Below are positions 20,269-31,245 of a stretch of 64,000 nt of DNA, in pieces (position 1 is the stretch's first letter; every line of letters starts with the position of its first letter). The position numbers were made by a program, and so were the translations under genes. The notes below the pieces were generated by a model. It had not been told where the DNA came from, did not search any database, and saw only the letters and a program-made list of their open reading frames with translations. Origin of the DNA: Rhizobium halophilum (lineage in GTDB: Bacteria > Pseudomonadota > Alphaproteobacteria > Rhizobiales > Rhizobiaceae); the NCBI RefSeq assembly GCF_021648825.1, contig NZ_JAKJHS010000004.1, forward strand, positions 62,001 to 126,000, given 5' to 3'.

Positions 20269-21417
20269 TCATTCTCCCGCTACAAGCGATACGGGCGCCT
20301 TCCGGCCGCCAGGCGGCACCTTGCGGAAATCGAGGTCTCTGCTGACGAGGCGCTCCACGCCAGCAGCCGCATCGGCAAGCAGCTGCCGGTAGCCGGTGAT
20401 TGAGCGGGCGAAGACGTTGTAGATCACCACGGCGGGAATGGCGGCGACGAGGCCGATGGCCGTCGCAAGCAGGGCCTCGGCAATACCGGGCGCGACGACG
20501 GCAAGATTGGTCGTCTGAGCTTCCGAAATGCCGATAAAGGCGTTCATGATGCCCCAGACGGTGCCGAACAGGCCGACAAACGGAGCAGTCGAGCCGATCG
20601 TCGCAAGAGCGCCGGTACCGCGTGACATCCGACGACCCGCAGCTGATTCGATCCGTCCAAGGGCGGAGGAAACGCGCTCCTTCACACCGGCATTGTCGGC
20701 ATGGTCAAGGGCAGCTTCCGAAAGGCGCACTTCCTCGGCAGCCGAACGCAACATTAGGGCAGCAGGTCCTCCGCGTTGTCCGGTTTCCCCCACGGCTTCC
20801 GCAAGTGTCGCCGAGTTGCGGATGATCTTCAGGGTACGGCCTGCACGGGCCCGAGCACCAGCCAGCTCCAGCGTCTTGGCGAGCCAAACCGTCCAGGTGA
20901 CCAGTGAAGCAAAGGCGAGGCCGAGCATTACGCCCTTGACCACCCAGTCGGCGGCCATGAACATACCCCAAGGCGACAGGTCGTGGGGGATGTCTGCTCG
21001 CTCGCCGGCGGGCAGGAGATTCTGCAGCATGGCCGGAACGTCAGCGGCGGGTTCATCGACAGCCGGGGAACTATCCGTGGACGGCGCTGTGGACGGGGCT
21101 GCGTCTTCCGCGCGTATAGTGCCTTCAGGTGCAACTGAGTTCAAGGGAGGAGAAGCAGCCGGCGGTGCGGTATCCGTCGCAGGTGTTTCGGTGTCAGGAG
21201 CGGTCCCAGCGGGCGTCGCCGCCTGCGGCGCAGCGCCGGGCGCCGGCGGTACGGTCGGTGCAACGGTCTCGGCGGGAGGAGCGCTCTGCTGTGCCGGCAG
21301 TGGCTCCTGCGCCTGCACCATGTTTGGTATCGCCGTAAGCAGGCCGATCAATATGGCTGCTAAACCGAGATGGGCGCAGGTGCGCGAGTAATGGATGCTG
21401 GCAGCGGTGGACGGCAT
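20269..21417 (-). CDS. exbB: Biopolymer transport protein ExbB (N-terminally extended)
   Basis: A 382-residue ExbB. The first ~36 residues are a signal sequence (LGLAAILIGLLTAIPNMVQAQ), followed by about 110 residues rich in Ala, Pro and Thr in the periplasm. The conserved core has a helix at DWVVKGVMLGLAFASLVTW and the MotA/TolQ-type pair TIGSTAPFVGLFGTVWGIMNAF and GIAEALLATAIGLVAAIPAVV. The long Pro/Ala extension is a known rhizobial ExbB trait. GGAG lies about 10 nt before the ATG. No clear iron-regulator box was found in the 174-bp upstream gap. Confidence 0.92.
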   Translation of the reverse strand: MPSTAASIHYSRTCAHLGLAAILIGLLTAIPNMVQAQEPLPAQQSAPPAETVAPTVPPAPGAAPQAATPAGTAPDTETPATDTAPPAASPPLNSVAPEGTIRAEDAAPSTAPSTDSSPAVDEPAADVPAMLQNLLPAGERADIPHDLSPWGMFMAADWVVKGVMLGLAFASLVTWTVWLAKTLELAGARARAGRTLKIIRNSATLAEAVGETGQRGGPAALMLRSAAEEVRLSEAALDHADNAGVKERVSSALGRIESAAGRRMSRGTGALATIGSTAPFVGLFGTVWGIMNAFIGISEAQTTNLAVVAPGIAEALLATAIGLVAAIPAVVIYNVFARSITGYRQLLADAAAGVERLVSRDLDFRKVPPGGRKAPVSLVAGE

Positions 21418-21591
21418 GGTTGAGGCACTCCGTATGCTGGAGCTTGCGCCCGCGCCTGCGGTTCAAGCTTCCACGACAGCCGGCAGCGCGCCGGCCTCTC
21501 ACGAGCCCCTCGATAATAAACATGACTGGAAATGGCAACAATAAATCTTGAACCTGCAGACCAGATTTCTCTGTCTGTCACGGCGTCGATG

Positions 21592-22353
21592 CTAGCGCGC
21601 GAGCCAGCCTCCGTCGACTGGCAGGACGATGCCATGGACATAGTCGGATGCAGCCGAGGCCAGGAAGACTGCGGCGCCGCCCAATTCCTCCGGACGCCCC
21701 CAATGGCCTGCCGGGATGCGGCCGAGGATGGAGGAATTCCGGTCCGGATCGTTACGCAGCGCCTCCGTGTTATTGGTTTCGAAATAGCCGGGGGCGATGG
21801 CGTTGACGTTGATGCCCTTGCCGGCCCATTCGCAGGCGAGCAGGCGGGTGAGGCCGGCAAGTCCGCTTTTGGAAGCGGTATAGGACGGAATGCGGATTCC
21901 GCCCTGAAACGAGAGCAGCGAGGCAATGTTGATGATCTTGCCTGGCTGACTTTTTCCCAGGAGCTGGCGGGCAAAGGCTTGCGACAGGAAGAAGACGGTC
22001 TTCAAGTTGACGTCCATCACCGCGTCCCAATCGGCCTCGGTAAAGTCGACGGCATCAGCGCGACGAATGATCCCGGCATTGTTGACGAGAATATCCGCAC
22101 GGCCCGCCCAGGCCACTGTCTGATCGATCACGCCCTGCACCGGCGCGACCGTGGAAAGATCGGCCTGGATGGTAAGGCACTTGCCGCGGCCTTGGGCCGA
22201 AATCGCGGTTTCGGTTTCCTCCATCGATGAACGCCCCACGAGAGCAACATCGGCGCCAGCGCCGGCAAGCGCGACGGCGATGGCCTGCCCGAGGCCGGTA
22301 TTGGCACCGGTCACAATCGCAGTCTTTCCGCTAAGGTCAAAGGAAATGGTCAC
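21592..22353 (-). CDS. SDR-family dehydrogenase, probable 2-deoxy-D-gluconate 3-dehydrogenase (KduD-like)
   Basis: A 253-residue short-chain dehydrogenase. The cofactor loop is TGANTGLGQ, the NNAG motif is ILVNNAGIIRR, the catalytic Ser is in NIASLLSFQGG and Tyr-Lys in SYTASKSG. NVNAIAPGYFETNNTEALR is typical of KduD, which interconverts 2-dehydro-3-deoxy-D-gluconates in pectin breakdown. The start is GTG at 22353 with GGAGG 8 nt upstream. Its partner kduI is not adjacent. The next gene upstream on this strand is infB, with which it shares direction; the gap is 77 bp. Confidence 0.83.
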   Translation of the reverse strand: MTISFDLSGKTAIVTGANTGLGQAIAVALAGAGADVALVGRSSMEETETAISAQGRGKCLTIQADLSTVAPVQGVIDQTVAWAGRADILVNNAGIIRRADAVDFTEADWDAVMDVNLKTVFFLSQAFARQLLGKSQPGKIINIASLLSFQGGIRIPSYTASKSGLAGLTRLLACEWAGKGINVNAIAPGYFETNNTEALRNDPDRNSSILGRIPAGHWGRPEELGGAAVFLASAASDYVHGIVLPVDGGWLAR

Positions 22354-22430
22354 GTCTCGCTCCTCCACGTGTGACAAGAAAAAGCCGCCGGAAATCTCTT
22401 CCCAGCGGCTTCCATTGGTTCGCCCGTCGC

Positions 22431-25097
22431 TTAGAGCGTGCGGGTAATGTGCTCCACGCGGAAGCACTCGATGACGTCGCCGGCCCGGATGTCTTCGTAG
22501 TTCTCGAAGGCCATGCCGCATTCCTGGCCCACCGGCACTTCGGCAACTTCGTCCTTGAAGCGCTTGAGCGTCTTGAGCTTGCCTTCGTGGATAACGACGT
22601 TGTCGCGTAGCAGGCGCACGCCCGCACCACGCTCCACCTTGCCCTCCGTGACGCGGCAGCCCGCAACCTTGCCGGTCTTGGTGATGTTGAACACCTCAAG
22701 AATCTCGGCGTTGCCGAGAAAGGTCTCGCGACGTTCCGGCGAAAGGAGGCCCGACATCGCTGCCTTCACGTCATCCACCAGATCATAGATGATGTTGTAG
22801 TAGCGGATCTCGATACCAGCCCGTTCGGCCGCCGTGCGTGCCTGTGCATTGGCACGAACGTTGAAGCCGATGATCGCCGCCTCAGACGATTCCGCCAGGG
22901 AGATGTCCGACTCGGTGATCGCGCCGGCACCGGAATGAACGACGCGGGCCCGAACCTCGTCGGTTCCAAGCTTGTCCAGAGCACCGATGATCGCTTCCAC
23001 GGAACCCTGCACATCGCCCTTGATGAGCAGCGGGAATTCCTTATAGCCGGTGTTCTGCAGCTTGCTCATCATCTGCTCGAGAGAGCCGCGCTGGCCAGAT
23101 TGGCGAGCCGCCGCCTTGTCGCGGGCAAGCCGCTGGCGGTATTCGGAAATTTCGCGTGCGCGGCTTTCGCTTTCGACCACCGCAAAGCGATCGCCGGCGG
23201 CCGGAGTGCTGGAAAGGCCGAGGACCTCGACCGGCATTGCCGGGCCGGCTTCCTTGACATGCTCACCCTTGTCGGTGACGAGCGCGCGGACGCGGCCCCA
23301 CTGATCGCCGGCGACAATGATCTGGCCCGGCTTCAGCGTACCCTTTTGCACGAGAACAGTTGCAACCGCACCGCGGCCGCGATCGAGCTGAGCTTCGATC
23401 ACCGTGCCTTCGGCGGTCCGGGTCGGGTCGGCCTTGAGGTCGAGAATTTCGGCCTGGAGCAGGACGGCCTCGAGCAGCTTGTCGAGATTGGTCTTGTTCT
23501 TGGCGGACACTTCCACGTCGAGCACTTCGCCGCCCAGCGATTCCACGAAGACTTCGTGCTGCAGAAGCTGCTGGCGGACCTTGTCCGGATTGGCTTCGTG
23601 CTTGTCGATCTTGTTGATTGCTACAATGATCGGGACCCCAGCCGCCTTGGCGTGGTTGATGGACTCGATCGTCTGCGGCATCACGCTGTCATCGGCCGCG
23701 ACCACCAGGATCGCGATATCCGTTGCCTGCGCGCCACGAGCACGCATGGCCGTGAAGGCAGCGTGGCCGGGGGTGTCGATGAAGGTGATCTTCTGGCCGT
23801 TCTGTTCGACCTGATAGGCACCGATATGCTGGGTGATGCCACCGGCTTCACCGGACACGACGTTGGCCTGACGGATGGCATCGAGCAGCGAGGTCTTGCC
23901 GTGGTCGACGTGACCCATGATGGTGACGACCGGGGGACGTGGGACCAGTTCCTCTGCGCTGTCCTGCACGTCGAAGATGCCTTCCTCGACGTCAGACTCC
24001 GACACCCGCTTGACCGTGTGCCCGAATTCGACGGCGATGAGTTCCGCAAGGTCGGCATCAATGACGTCGCCGGGCTTCATCATCTGACCTTCCTTCATCA
24101 GGAACTTGATGACGTCGACCGCGCGTTCTGACATGCGCTGCGACAGTTCCTGAATGGTGATGGTCTCCGGCAGGATGACTTCGCGCATGACCTTTTCACG
24201 CGGTTCCTGCATCTGGCTGCGGCGGAACTTCTCCTGCCGGCGGCGCATGGCAGCCATCGAGCGGCCACGCGCGTTGCCGCCATCCTCGTCAGTGCTGACG
24301 GTGGTGACGGTTAGCTTGCCGCGGCGGCGTTCATCTTCGGTTTTGGGACGCGCAGGCGCCTTGGCCGGCGCCGGGGCTGCCACTCGGCCTCGCGCCGGGG
24401 CTCCGCGTGGCGGACCGCGGTCATCGTCCTCCTCGCTGTTGGTCTTGCGTCCACGACCGATGACCGGCTGTGCCGGTGCGGCAGGCTGTGTTCGCGAAAC
24501 GCCGGGACGCGCATCAGCAGCACGTTCTGGCGCAGGCGTCGCAGCCGGCGCTTGCGCTTCCTCGACGGGCACTTCAACGGGTGCAGGCTCCGCAGCACGG
24601 CGGGCAGCCTCTTCGGCTTCCTCTGCCTTGCGGCGTTCGTCCTCCACCTTGCGGCGCGCCTCATCTTCGGCACGCTGTTTGGCTTCGACGACTTCACGGG
24701 CCTGTGCTTCGAGCAATGCGCGGCGGCGGGCATCCATCTCGCTGGCCGACAGGTCGTGCAGCACGGCGCCGCGCGGCCGCTCTGGCTGCCGCTGTTGTGG
24801 AGCTGGCGCTGCAGGACGATGTGCTTGCGTCGGTTGATGAACGCGGGTGGTCGGGGCGCTCGGCTGTTGCGGCCGTGGGGCAGGGGCGGCAGGCTCAGCG
24901 GCACGCGGCGCCGGAGCCGCAAATGCAGGCTTGTCGTCTTCAGGGCGGATAGGGCGGCGCTTGCGGGTCTCGACCACGACCGCCTTGGTGCGGCCACGGC
25001 CCATATCCTGGCGCACAGTGCCCTGGCTCACTCCCGAAGGCTTCAGGGTGAGGGTCTTCTTAACCCCAAGTGTCTTGTCGTCGTTGTTGTCGGTCAT
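22431..25097 (-). CDS. infB: Translation initiation factor IF-2
   Basis: An 888-residue GTPase that places fMet-tRNA on the 30S subunit. Residues 1 to about 285 are the basic, Ala/Pro/Arg-rich N-terminal region (IF2_[18 protein letters not shown]); a second IF2_N segment, VKLFLMKE-like ([19 protein letters not shown]), precedes the G domain. G1 is [15 protein letters not shown]3 DTPGHAAF and G4 NKIDK. Domains II-IV and the fMet-binding C-terminus ([19 protein letters not shown]) follow. AAGGAAC lies upstream of the ATG. It ends the rimP-nusA-ylxR-infB run. Confidence 0.97.
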   Translation of the reverse strand: MTDNNDDKTLGVKKTLTLKPSGVSQGTVRQDMGRGRTKAVVVETRKRRPIRPEDDKPAFAAPAPRAAEPAAPAPRPQQPSAPTTRVHQPTQAHRPAAPAPQQRQPERPRGAVLHDLSASEMDARRRALLEAQAREVVEAKQRAEDEARRKVEDERRKAEEAEEAARRAAEPAPVEVPVEEAQAPAATPAPERAADARPGVSRTQPAAPAQPVIGRGRKTNSEEDDDRGPPRGAPARGRVAAPAPAKAPARPKTEDERRRGKLTVTTVSTDEDGGNARGRSMAAMRRRQEKFRRSQMQEPREKVMREVILPETITIQELSQRMSERAVDVIKFLMKEGQMMKPGDVIDADLAELIAVEFGHTVKRVSESDVEEGIFDVQDSAEELVPRPPVVTIMGHVDHGKTSLLDAIRQANVVSGEAGGITQHIGAYQVEQNGQKITFIDTPGHAAFTAMRARGAQATDIAILVVAADDSVMPQTIESINHAKAAGVPIIVAINKIDKHEANPDKVRQQLLQHEVFVESLGGEVLDVEVSAKNKTNLDKLLEAVLLQAEILDLKADPTRTAEGTVIEAQLDRGRGAVATVLVQKGTLKPGQIIVAGDQWGRVRALVTDKGEHVKEAGPAMPVEVLGLSSTPAAGDRFAVVESESRAREISEYRQRLARDKAAARQSGQRGSLEQMMSKLQNTGYKEFPLLIKGDVQGSVEAIIGALDKLGTDEVRARVVHSGAGAITESDISLAESSEAAIIGFNVRANAQARTAAERAGIEIRYYNIIYDLVDDVKAAMSGLLSPERRETFLGNAEILEVFNITKTGKVAGCRVTEGKVERGAGVRLLRDNVVIHEGKLKTLKRFKDEVAEVPVGQECGMAFENYEDIRAGDVIECFRVEHITRTL

Positions 25098-25197
25098 TCC
25101 GTTCCTGTTCCTTCAAACGAGGACAGATGGCGACATCAGACCTCGTCTATCAATGCATGTCTCTCGGTACGGCGGCCGGCTTGTGCCGGTGGCCGCG

Positions 25198-25881
25198 TCA
25201 TGGATTTCGCGGACGCGCATCGCCCGCTGCTCCAGACTGACCGACGCCGCGGTACTTTTCGAGCATGGTTGCGCGCTTCACTACACCTTCACCCGCCTGT
25301 CCGGCAAGCGCCGCGGCATGAATAAAGGCATTCTGGCCTAACAGTTCGTCCATTTCCACGCTCGTGAAGAACGAAAAGGACGGGATGTTCTCCTCGGCGT
25401 TCGTGCCGAGCGTCCAGGCTTTTCGAGCCTGATCGATCTTGCGGACGCCATCGCTTGCTGCATCGGCCGCGTGGAATACGGCCTGGGCAGCGCCGGAGCG
25501 AACGGCAGCATCCACCTTCATTGCACCGGTGATGAATTGCCCAGCCTTGCGGGCCATGTTCATCATTCCCACGAGATCAACCACCAGCAGCCGGTCCACG
25601 AGCTCTCCAAGCTCGGCGTCTGCCGTGACCTCCCGCCTCAGCGCGCGAGCAAAAAGCTTTCTCTGCACGGCGCGATCTACCAGAGCCCGGTCCATCTTGA
25701 CCCAGCAGCCGCGGCCTGGAAGCTGTCGCTTCAGGTCCGGCACGACGCGCCCGTCGGGTCCGGCAACGAAGCGGATCAGCCCTTCTGGCGCCTCCGCTTC
25801 GCGTGTCACGATGCAGGTACGGTCGTTCACAGGGAGCTCCCCGTCATCGTCCGGCTCCTGCTCCGGCAGGTCGGCTGTCAT
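25198..25881 (-). CDS. YlxR/DUF448-family RNA-binding protein
   Basis: A 227-residue protein between nusA and infB. The YlxR core is near the N-terminus: RTCIVTREAEAPEGLIRFV, then GRGCWVKMDRALVDRAVQR. A second, ribosomal L7Ae-like segment (LVDRLLVVDLVGMMNMARKAGQFITGAM) follows, as in the longer alphaproteobacterial versions. The ATG overlaps the nusA stop (ATGA, 25878-25881). YlxR is implicated in transcription and RNase P modulation in other bacteria; the role here is inferred from position. Confidence 0.9.
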   Translation of the reverse strand: MTADLPEQEPDDDGELPVNDRTCIVTREAEAPEGLIRFVAGPDGRVVPDLKRQLPGRGCWVKMDRALVDRAVQRKLFARALRREVTADAELGELVDRLLVVDLVGMMNMARKAGQFITGAMKVDAAVRSGAAQAVFHAADAASDGVRKIDQARKAWTLGTNAEENIPSFSFFTSVEMDELLGQNAFIHAAALAGQAGEGVVKRATMLEKYRGVGQSGAAGDARPRNP

Positions 25882-27488
25882 TCTTCGACGACGGCTTCCG
25901 CCTCCTCGTCCTGATCAACCTGCTGTTCGGCAGCGAGATCTTCCTCTGTGATCCACCCGGCCATGAGGCGAGCCTGAACGATGATGTTCTCCGCTTCCGC
26001 GCGCGATACATCAAACTTCGATAAGAGGCCCTCGAACTTCTTCGTTTCGCCATCCTTGCGTTCACTCCAGCCGACAAGATCGTCAGCGGCGCAACCGGCA
26101 AAATCTTCCACCGTCTTGATGCCGTCTTCGCCAAGCGCCACCAGCATCTGGCCATTCAGGCCATCGATCTGGCGCAGCTCGTCCTGTACGCCGAGCTCCT
26201 TGCGCTTGGCGTCCATCTCTTCCTCGATCTTCTCAAGATACTCGCGTGCACGAGTTTGAATTTCCTGCGCCGTATCCTCGTCGAATCCTTCGATGGATGA
26301 GATTTCATCAAGCTCAACGTAGGCGAGTTCCTCGACCGCGGCGAAGCCCTCGGACGCAAGAACCTGTCCAACCATCTCGTCGACATCGAGCGCTTCCATG
26401 AAGAGGTTGGTGCGCTCGTTGAATTCCTTCTGACGTCGGCCCGACTCCTCCTGCTCCGTCAGGATGTCAATGTCCCAGCCTGTCAGTTGCGACGCCAGGC
26501 GAACATTCTGTCCCCGCCGGCCGATGGCCAGCGACAGCTGCTCGTCCGGAACAACAACTTCGATACGCTCGGCATCCTCGTCGAGGACAACCTTCGCCAC
26601 TTCCGCAGGCTGCAGCGCATTGACGATGAAGGACGCCGGGTCATTGGACCACGGGATGATGTCAATCTTCTCGCCCTGCAACTCGCCCACGACCGCCTGA
26701 ACGCGGGAGCCGCGCATACCGACGCATGCGCCCACCGGGTCGATCGAGGAGTCGTTTGAAATGACAGCGATCTTTGCACGGGAACCCGGGTCACGGGCAA
26801 CAGAACGGATCTCGATGATGCCATCGTAGATTTCCGGTACCTCCATGGTGAACAACTTCACCATGAACTGCGGGTGGGTACGCGACAGGAAGATCTGCGG
26901 TCCGCGCTGTTCGCGGCGGACATCATAGACATAGGCCCGCACGCGGTCGCCATAGCGCATGGCTTCGCGCGGGATCATCTCGTCGCGGCGGATGATGCCT
27001 TCGCCGCGGCCAAGGTCGACGATCACGTTGCCATATTCCACGCGCTTGACGGTGCCGTTGACGATTTCGCCCACGCGGTCCTTGAACTCGTCGAACTGGC
27101 GATCGCGTTCCGCTTCGCGAACCTTCTGAACGATGACCTGCTTCGCCGACTGTGCGGCGATACGGCCGAAGTCCATCGGCGGCAGAGGATCGGCGATGAA
27201 GTCGCCAATCTTGGCATCGGGATTACGATCGCGAGCAAGTTCGAGCGGGATCTGTGTCCCGTAATCCTCGGCCTGTTCGACCACCTCGAGAAGACGCTGA
27301 AGCCGAATCTCGCCGGTCTTTGAGTTGATGTCGGCGCGAACATTCGTTTCCGAGCCGTAACGGGAGCGGGCGGCTTTCTGGATGGCGTCAGCCATCGCAG
27401 CCAGCACGATCTCACGGTCGATGACCTTCTCACGTGCCACTGCGTCTGCAATTTGCAGAAGCTCAAGCCGATTTGCACTCACTGCCAT
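25878..27488 (-). CDS. nusA: Transcription termination/antitermination protein NusA
   Basis: A 536-residue protein: an N-terminal RNA-polymerase-binding domain ([19 protein letters not shown]), an S1 domain ([20 protein letters not shown]), KH1 and KH2 domains ([38 protein letters not shown]) and two C-terminal helical repeats ([18 protein letters not shown] and later), which bind the RNA polymerase alpha subunit. GGAGACGAACC precedes the ATG. It is coupled by ATGA overlap to the YlxR gene. Confidence 0.97.
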   Translation of the reverse strand: MAVSANRLELLQIADAVAREKVIDREIVLAAMADAIQKAARSRYGSETNVRADINSKTGEIRLQRLLEVVEQAEDYGTQIPLELARDRNPDAKIGDFIADPLPPMDFGRIAAQSAKQVIVQKVREAERDRQFDEFKDRVGEIVNGTVKRVEYGNVIVDLGRGEGIIRRDEMIPREAMRYGDRVRAYVYDVRREQRGPQIFLSRTHPQFMVKLFTMEVPEIYDGIIEIRSVARDPGSRAKIAVISNDSSIDPVGACVGMRGSRVQAVVGELQGEKIDIIPWSNDPASFIVNALQPAEVAKVVLDEDAERIEVVVPDEQLSLAIGRRGQNVRLASQLTGWDIDILTEQEESGRRQKEFNERTNLFMEALDVDEMVGQVLASEGFAAVEELAYVELDEISSIEGFDEDTAQEIQTRAREYLEKIEEEMDAKRKELGVQDELRQIDGLNGQMLVALGEDGIKTVEDFAGCAADDLVGWSERKDGETKKFEGLLSKFDVSRAEAENIIVQARLMAGWITEEDLAAEQQVDQDEEAEAVVEE

Positions 27489-27543
27489 GGTCGTTCGTCT
27501 CCGTCAGTCGAAAGGTTTCCGGCCGTTATGCCGGTATTCGTAG

Positions 27544-28137
27544 CTATTCGTCTTCGCCGTTTTCGGCGTTTTGATTGGCGGCCTGGGTTTTAGCCAGCTT
27601 GTCGGCGCGCAAGGCGTCACGGATCAAATCGTCCGTCAGGATCAGTTTGGCTTCAGCGAGCGCCGAGAACGGGATCGTTACACTTGGTGCCTCGCCATAG
27701 GCTACCTGGTCGCGCTCGATCGTGAAGCTCTCGTCATTCGTCTCGACGATCTTGCCGCGGAACCGCTTGCGGTTGTCGATCATGATCGAGGTCTCGCACT
27801 TCAAAAGATGCCCCTGCCAACGCACAAAATCTGACTTGCGCACCATCGGCCGATCGATGCCCGGGGAGGATACCTCAAGATGATACGCCTTATCGATCGG
27901 ATCTTCCACATCGAGAACAGGTGAAATAGCCGTGGAGATCGCTTCACAGCCTTCGACATCCATGCTCCCGTCGGTGCGCTCGGCCATGATCTGCAACGTC
28001 AGCCCGTTCTGGTTCATCAGCCGCACGCGCACGAGACGGAAATCCATGGACGCGATCACAGGCTCGATGATCTCGGCAACCCGAAGATCAAGGCCTGTCT
28101 CAACAATGATGCGCTGCTCGTGTTCGATCTGCGACAT
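27544..28137 (-). CDS. rimP: Ribosome maturation factor RimP
   Basis: A 197-residue 30S assembly factor. The start [20 protein letters not shown] at 28137 matches the family; the in-frame ATG at 28191 would add an unsupported 18 residues. Core motifs are [20 protein letters not shown] and [20 protein letters not shown], then the SH3-like C-terminal domain ([15 protein letters not shown]). The tail ([18 protein letters not shown]) is disordered. First gene of the operon with nusA. Confidence 0.95.
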   Translation of the reverse strand: MSQIEHEQRIIVETGLDLRVAEIIEPVIASMDFRLVRVRLMNQNGLTLQIMAERTDGSMDVEGCEAISTAISPVLDVEDPIDKAYHLEVSSPGIDRPMVRKSDFVRWQGHLLKCETSIMIDNRKRFRGKIVETNDESFTIERDQVAYGEAPSVTIPFSALAEAKLILTDDLIRDALRADKLAKTQAANQNAENGEDE

Positions 28138-28364
28138 AGGTCTTTCCAAAGTTGGCCTCAGTAAGGCCTGCCTGTGTCGATCGCCTAACAAAAAAGAGCG
28201 GGTCCCGGTCAGGCCCCACTCTTCATCAAACGATCAAGAATATGAGGTGCATATACGCGCTCAGCCCGCCGATTGCAAGAGTCGGGTGAAGGGGGTCGTG
28301 CACTGGCCTCTGCAGACAGACGCTCTATAATCTTGCGATCATCCGCAGCCGAGTGGGAATTCGC

Positions 28365-29993
28365 GTGGCAGATCCGCAATCGACGTTCGCGCCACTACGC
28401 CACCAGACCTACCGCAACATGTGGCTGGCGAGCATGGCCTCCAACCTCGGTGGCCTCATCCAGGCTGTGGGCGCGGCCTGGATGATGACGTCGTTGACGA
28501 GCTCTGAGAACTTGATTGCGCTGGTACAGGCGTCGACGGCCCTGCCGATCATGATGTTTTCAGTCATTTCCGGGGCGCTGGCAGACAGCTTCGACAGGCG
28601 CAAGGTCATGCTGACCGCCCAGTTCCTGATGCTCACCGCGTCGCTTCTGCTTGCCATCTTTGCGTGGTTGGATTGGCTGACGCCCTGGATGCTGCTGGCT
28701 TTTACGTTCGTGATAGGGTCAGGAACCGCCCTCCACAATCCATCCTGGCAAGCCTCGGTCGGAGACGTCATACCAAGAACGGATCTTCCTGCCGCGGTTT
28801 CCTTGAATAGCGCCGGCTTTAACATCACCCGCAGCCTCGGGCCGGCCATCGGCGGCGTCATCGTGGCAGCGGCGGGGGCAGCTGCGGCCTTCGCAATAAA
28901 TGCGGTCAGTTATTTTGCCTTGATCTTCGTGCTCTTCCGGTGGAGGCCGAACCTGCCGAAGAACCCGCTTCCGCGCGAGAGGCTGGGTGGCGCCATTTCT
29001 TCAGGCCTGCGCTACGTCGCCATGTCACCTAACCTCGAGAAGGTCATCCTTCGCGCCTTCATCTTTGGCGTTTCCGCGGGATCAGTTTTAGCGCTTCTTC
29101 CGATCGTGGTCCGCGACATCCTTCAAGGCGGGCCGCTCACCTATGGCATCATGTTCGGTGCGTTCGGGGTGGGAGGTATCGTCGGAGCTTTCCTCAATGC
29201 CCGCATCCGCGAGTGGCTGAAGAGTGAGCAGATCGTTCGCGTCACCTTCGTCGGCTTTGCGCTGAGCGCGGCGATCATCGGCCTCAGCACGAACACCGTG
29301 ACGACCTTCCTGGCCCTGGTGCTGGCCGGCATTTGCTGGGTGGTGACGCTCTCGCTGCTCAACACGGTGGTGCAGCTCTCGACCCCGCGCTGGGTGGTCG
29401 GTCGTGCACTCTCGCTCTACCAGACGGCTGCCTTCGGGGGCATTGCCGCGGGGAGCTGGCTCTGGGGCTCTTGGGCGGAGGCAGCAACGCCCTCTAGCGC
29501 CCTGGTCGCTGCGAGCCTGCTGGTGCTGGGCGGAGCCGCGGTGGGTCTGCGTCTGCCCATGCCGGACTTCCAGTCCCTTAACCTCGACCCCCTGAACCGC
29601 TTCGTCGAGCCGGCACTCGGGCTCGAAATCCAGCCACGCAGCGGTCCAATCGTCATCCAGATCGATTACGAGATCGGCGACGAGGATCTGGAGGAGTTCC
29701 TGTCACTGATGTCGGAGCGGCGCCGCATCCGTATCCGCGACGGTGCCCGCAACTGGGGCCTGATGCGCGATTTGCAGAACCCGGAGATCTGGACGGAAAC
29801 CTACCACGTTCCGACATGGGTCGAGTACGTCCGCCACAACCAGCGCCGCACGCAGGCGGATGCGGAGACGACGGACAGGATTCTGGCGCTGCACCGGGGC
29901 GACCAGGTCCGTGTCCACCGCATGATCGAGCGGCAGACGATTCCGGCGATGCGCGACGATGTCTTCCACCAGCCGCACATCGATCCTCATTGA
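28365..29993 (+). CDS. MFS exporter of the MFS_3 family with C-terminal extension
   Basis: About 542 residues. Roughly 12 membrane helices occupy residues 20 to 400 (ASMASNLGGLIQAVGAAWM near the start, AFGGIAAGSWLWGSW late). The signature GALADSFDRRKVML is loop 2-3. A soluble C-terminal domain of about 130 residues (LGLEIQPRSGPIVIQIDYEI to RVHRMIERQT) distinguishes the MFS_3 (transmembrane secretion effector) family. The start at GTG 28365 follows GGGAATTC; GTG at 28353 is the alternative. TATAAT occurs at 28325-28330. The substrate is unknown; relatives include siderophore exporter EntS. Confidence 0.85.
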   Translation: MADPQSTFAPLRHQTYRNMWLASMASNLGGLIQAVGAAWMMTSLTSSENLIALVQASTALPIMMFSVISGALADSFDRRKVMLTAQFLMLTASLLLAIFAWLDWLTPWMLLAFTFVIGSGTALHNPSWQASVGDVIPRTDLPAAVSLNSAGFNITRSLGPAIGGVIVAAAGAAAAFAINAVSYFALIFVLFRWRPNLPKNPLPRERLGGAISSGLRYVAMSPNLEKVILRAFIFGVSAGSVLALLPIVVRDILQGGPLTYGIMFGAFGVGGIVGAFLNARIREWLKSEQIVRVTFVGFALSAAIIGLSTNTVTTFLALVLAGICWVVTLSLLNTVVQLSTPRWVVGRALSLYQTAAFGGIAAGSWLWGSWAEAATPSSALVAASLLVLGGAAVGLRLPMPDFQSLNLDPLNRFVEPALGLEIQPRSGPIVIQIDYEIGDEDLEEFLSLMSERRRIRIRDGARNWGLMRDLQNPEIWTETYHVPTWVEYVRHNQRRTQADAETTDRILALHRGDQVRVHRMIERQTIPAMRDDVFHQPHIDPH

Positions 29994-29997
29994 GGAA

Positions 29998-31236
29998 TTA
30001 CTTCAATCTTGCCTTGAGAGAATGCTCGGGATAGCAGGTCGGCTGCAGCCCGTTCTTCGCCTGCCAGTCGCCAAGTGAGCGGCGGGTCTTATAGCCGGCG
30101 AGCCCATCCACCTTGCCGACGTCATAGCCCTTGGCGACCAGCGTCTTCTGCATCGCGAGCACATCGGAGCGCAGCATCTTTCCGACATTGCCCCAATTCG
30201 CCTGAAACGCGCCGCTGCCATAGGCGATGCGATCCGCGAGGTTGCCGATGAAGAGCGCATAGAGGTCGGAGTTGTTGTATTCCTTGATCACGTAGAAGTT
30301 CGGCGTAACGATGAATTCTGGCCCATGCCGCCCGGCCGGAACCAGCATCATGCCTGACGCCTGTAGTTCCTCAGCGGGAAACGGGCGACCGGAGATGCGC
30401 TGGATGCCGAGATTGGCCCAGGATGAGATGGGCCTGGCAAGATCCGGACCTTCCTGTGCGCAGGTGACAGAGGTTGGGATGCTCACCTCGTAGCCCCAGT
30501 CGCGGCCGCGTTGCCAGCCTTCCTGGGCAAGATAATTGGCAATGGAAGCCAGCGAATCCGGCACGGAATTCCAGATGTCGCGGCGCCCGTCGCCGTCGAA
30601 ATCAACGGCGTACTTCAGGTAGCTGGAGGGCATGAACTGCGGCTGGCCAAGCGCACCGGCCCATGAGCCCATCATCCGCGAGGCGGAGATATCGCCGCCC
30701 TCGATCATGTGGAGTGCTGCAATCAGCTCGGAACGGAACATGTCCCTCCGCGTCGACATGAAGGCCTTGGTGGCAAGCACCTCGATGGCGGAATGTGGCA
30801 GCTTTGCGCGACCGAAGCCGGATTCACGGCCCCAGATCGCGACGATGATCCGGCCCGGAACGCCATAAGTCGCTTCGATCCTCCTCAGCGTGTCCGCATA
30901 TTGATCGGCAAGGCTGCGCCCGGTGGCGGCAAGCCCCTGCAGACGCTTTTCCGAGAAATAGGCGCCGGGGGATGAGAACTCCGCCTGGCTTTGATCCTGC
31001 TGCTTCGGCGGCGCGCTGCCCGGAGGCACGAGGTCCGGAAGATCCCAGTTCAGCGACAGGCCCTGGAAAGCGTTTCGCAGGGTCTGCTCCGAGATCCCGT
31101 TTCGTTGCGCCTCGGGCGTGAGATCGCCAGAAATCCACTGCTGGAACTGCCTTTCAACTTCCGCCTTGGACGCTGCCATTGCCGGAAGCGGAAGCAACAT
31201 CAGGAGGAGCGCGAGGGTTCGGGTCACAATCCTCAT
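29998..31236 (-). CDS. Lytic murein transglycosylase (MltB family) with peptidoglycan-binding domain
   Basis: A 412-residue periplasmic enzyme. Residues 1-21 are a signal peptide (TLALLLMLLPLPAMAASK). The MltB-type domain contains the catalytic glutamate in AIWGRESGFGR and the family block SWAGALGQPQFMPSSYLKYA. The final ~65 residues are a PG-binding domain (VLAMQKTLVAKGYDVGKVDG). It cleaves MurNAc-GlcNAc bonds non-hydrolytically and makes 1,6-anhydro sugars, possible substrates for the amino-sugar locus at the left of the window (inference). GAGGAGG precedes the ATG. Confidence 0.94.
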   Translation of the reverse strand: MRIVTRTLALLLMLLPLPAMAASKAEVERQFQQWISGDLTPEAQRNGISEQTLRNAFQGLSLNWDLPDLVPPGSAPPKQQDQSQAEFSSPGAYFSEKRLQGLAATGRSLADQYADTLRRIEATYGVPGRIIVAIWGRESGFGRAKLPHSAIEVLATKAFMSTRRDMFRSELIAALHMIEGGDISASRMMGSWAGALGQPQFMPSSYLKYAVDFDGDGRRDIWNSVPDSLASIANYLAQEGWQRGRDWGYEVSIPTSVTCAQEGPDLARPISSWANLGIQRISGRPFPAEELQASGMMLVPAGRHGPEFIVTPNFYVIKEYNNSDLYALFIGNLADRIAYGSGAFQANWGNVGKMLRSDVLAMQKTLVAKGYDVGKVDGLAGYKTRRSLGDWQAKNGLQPTCYPEHSLKARLK

Positions 31237-31245
31237 AAGGCCTCC

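Noticed and set aside
21418..21591. Iron-regulator (RirA, Irr or Fur) box upstream of exbB.
   Set aside because: No sequence matched the known boxes well enough to call.
25198..25325. Frame opposite the YlxR gene and IF-2 N-terminus.
   Set aside because: Arg/Pro-rich shadow of GC-rich sequence without start signals.
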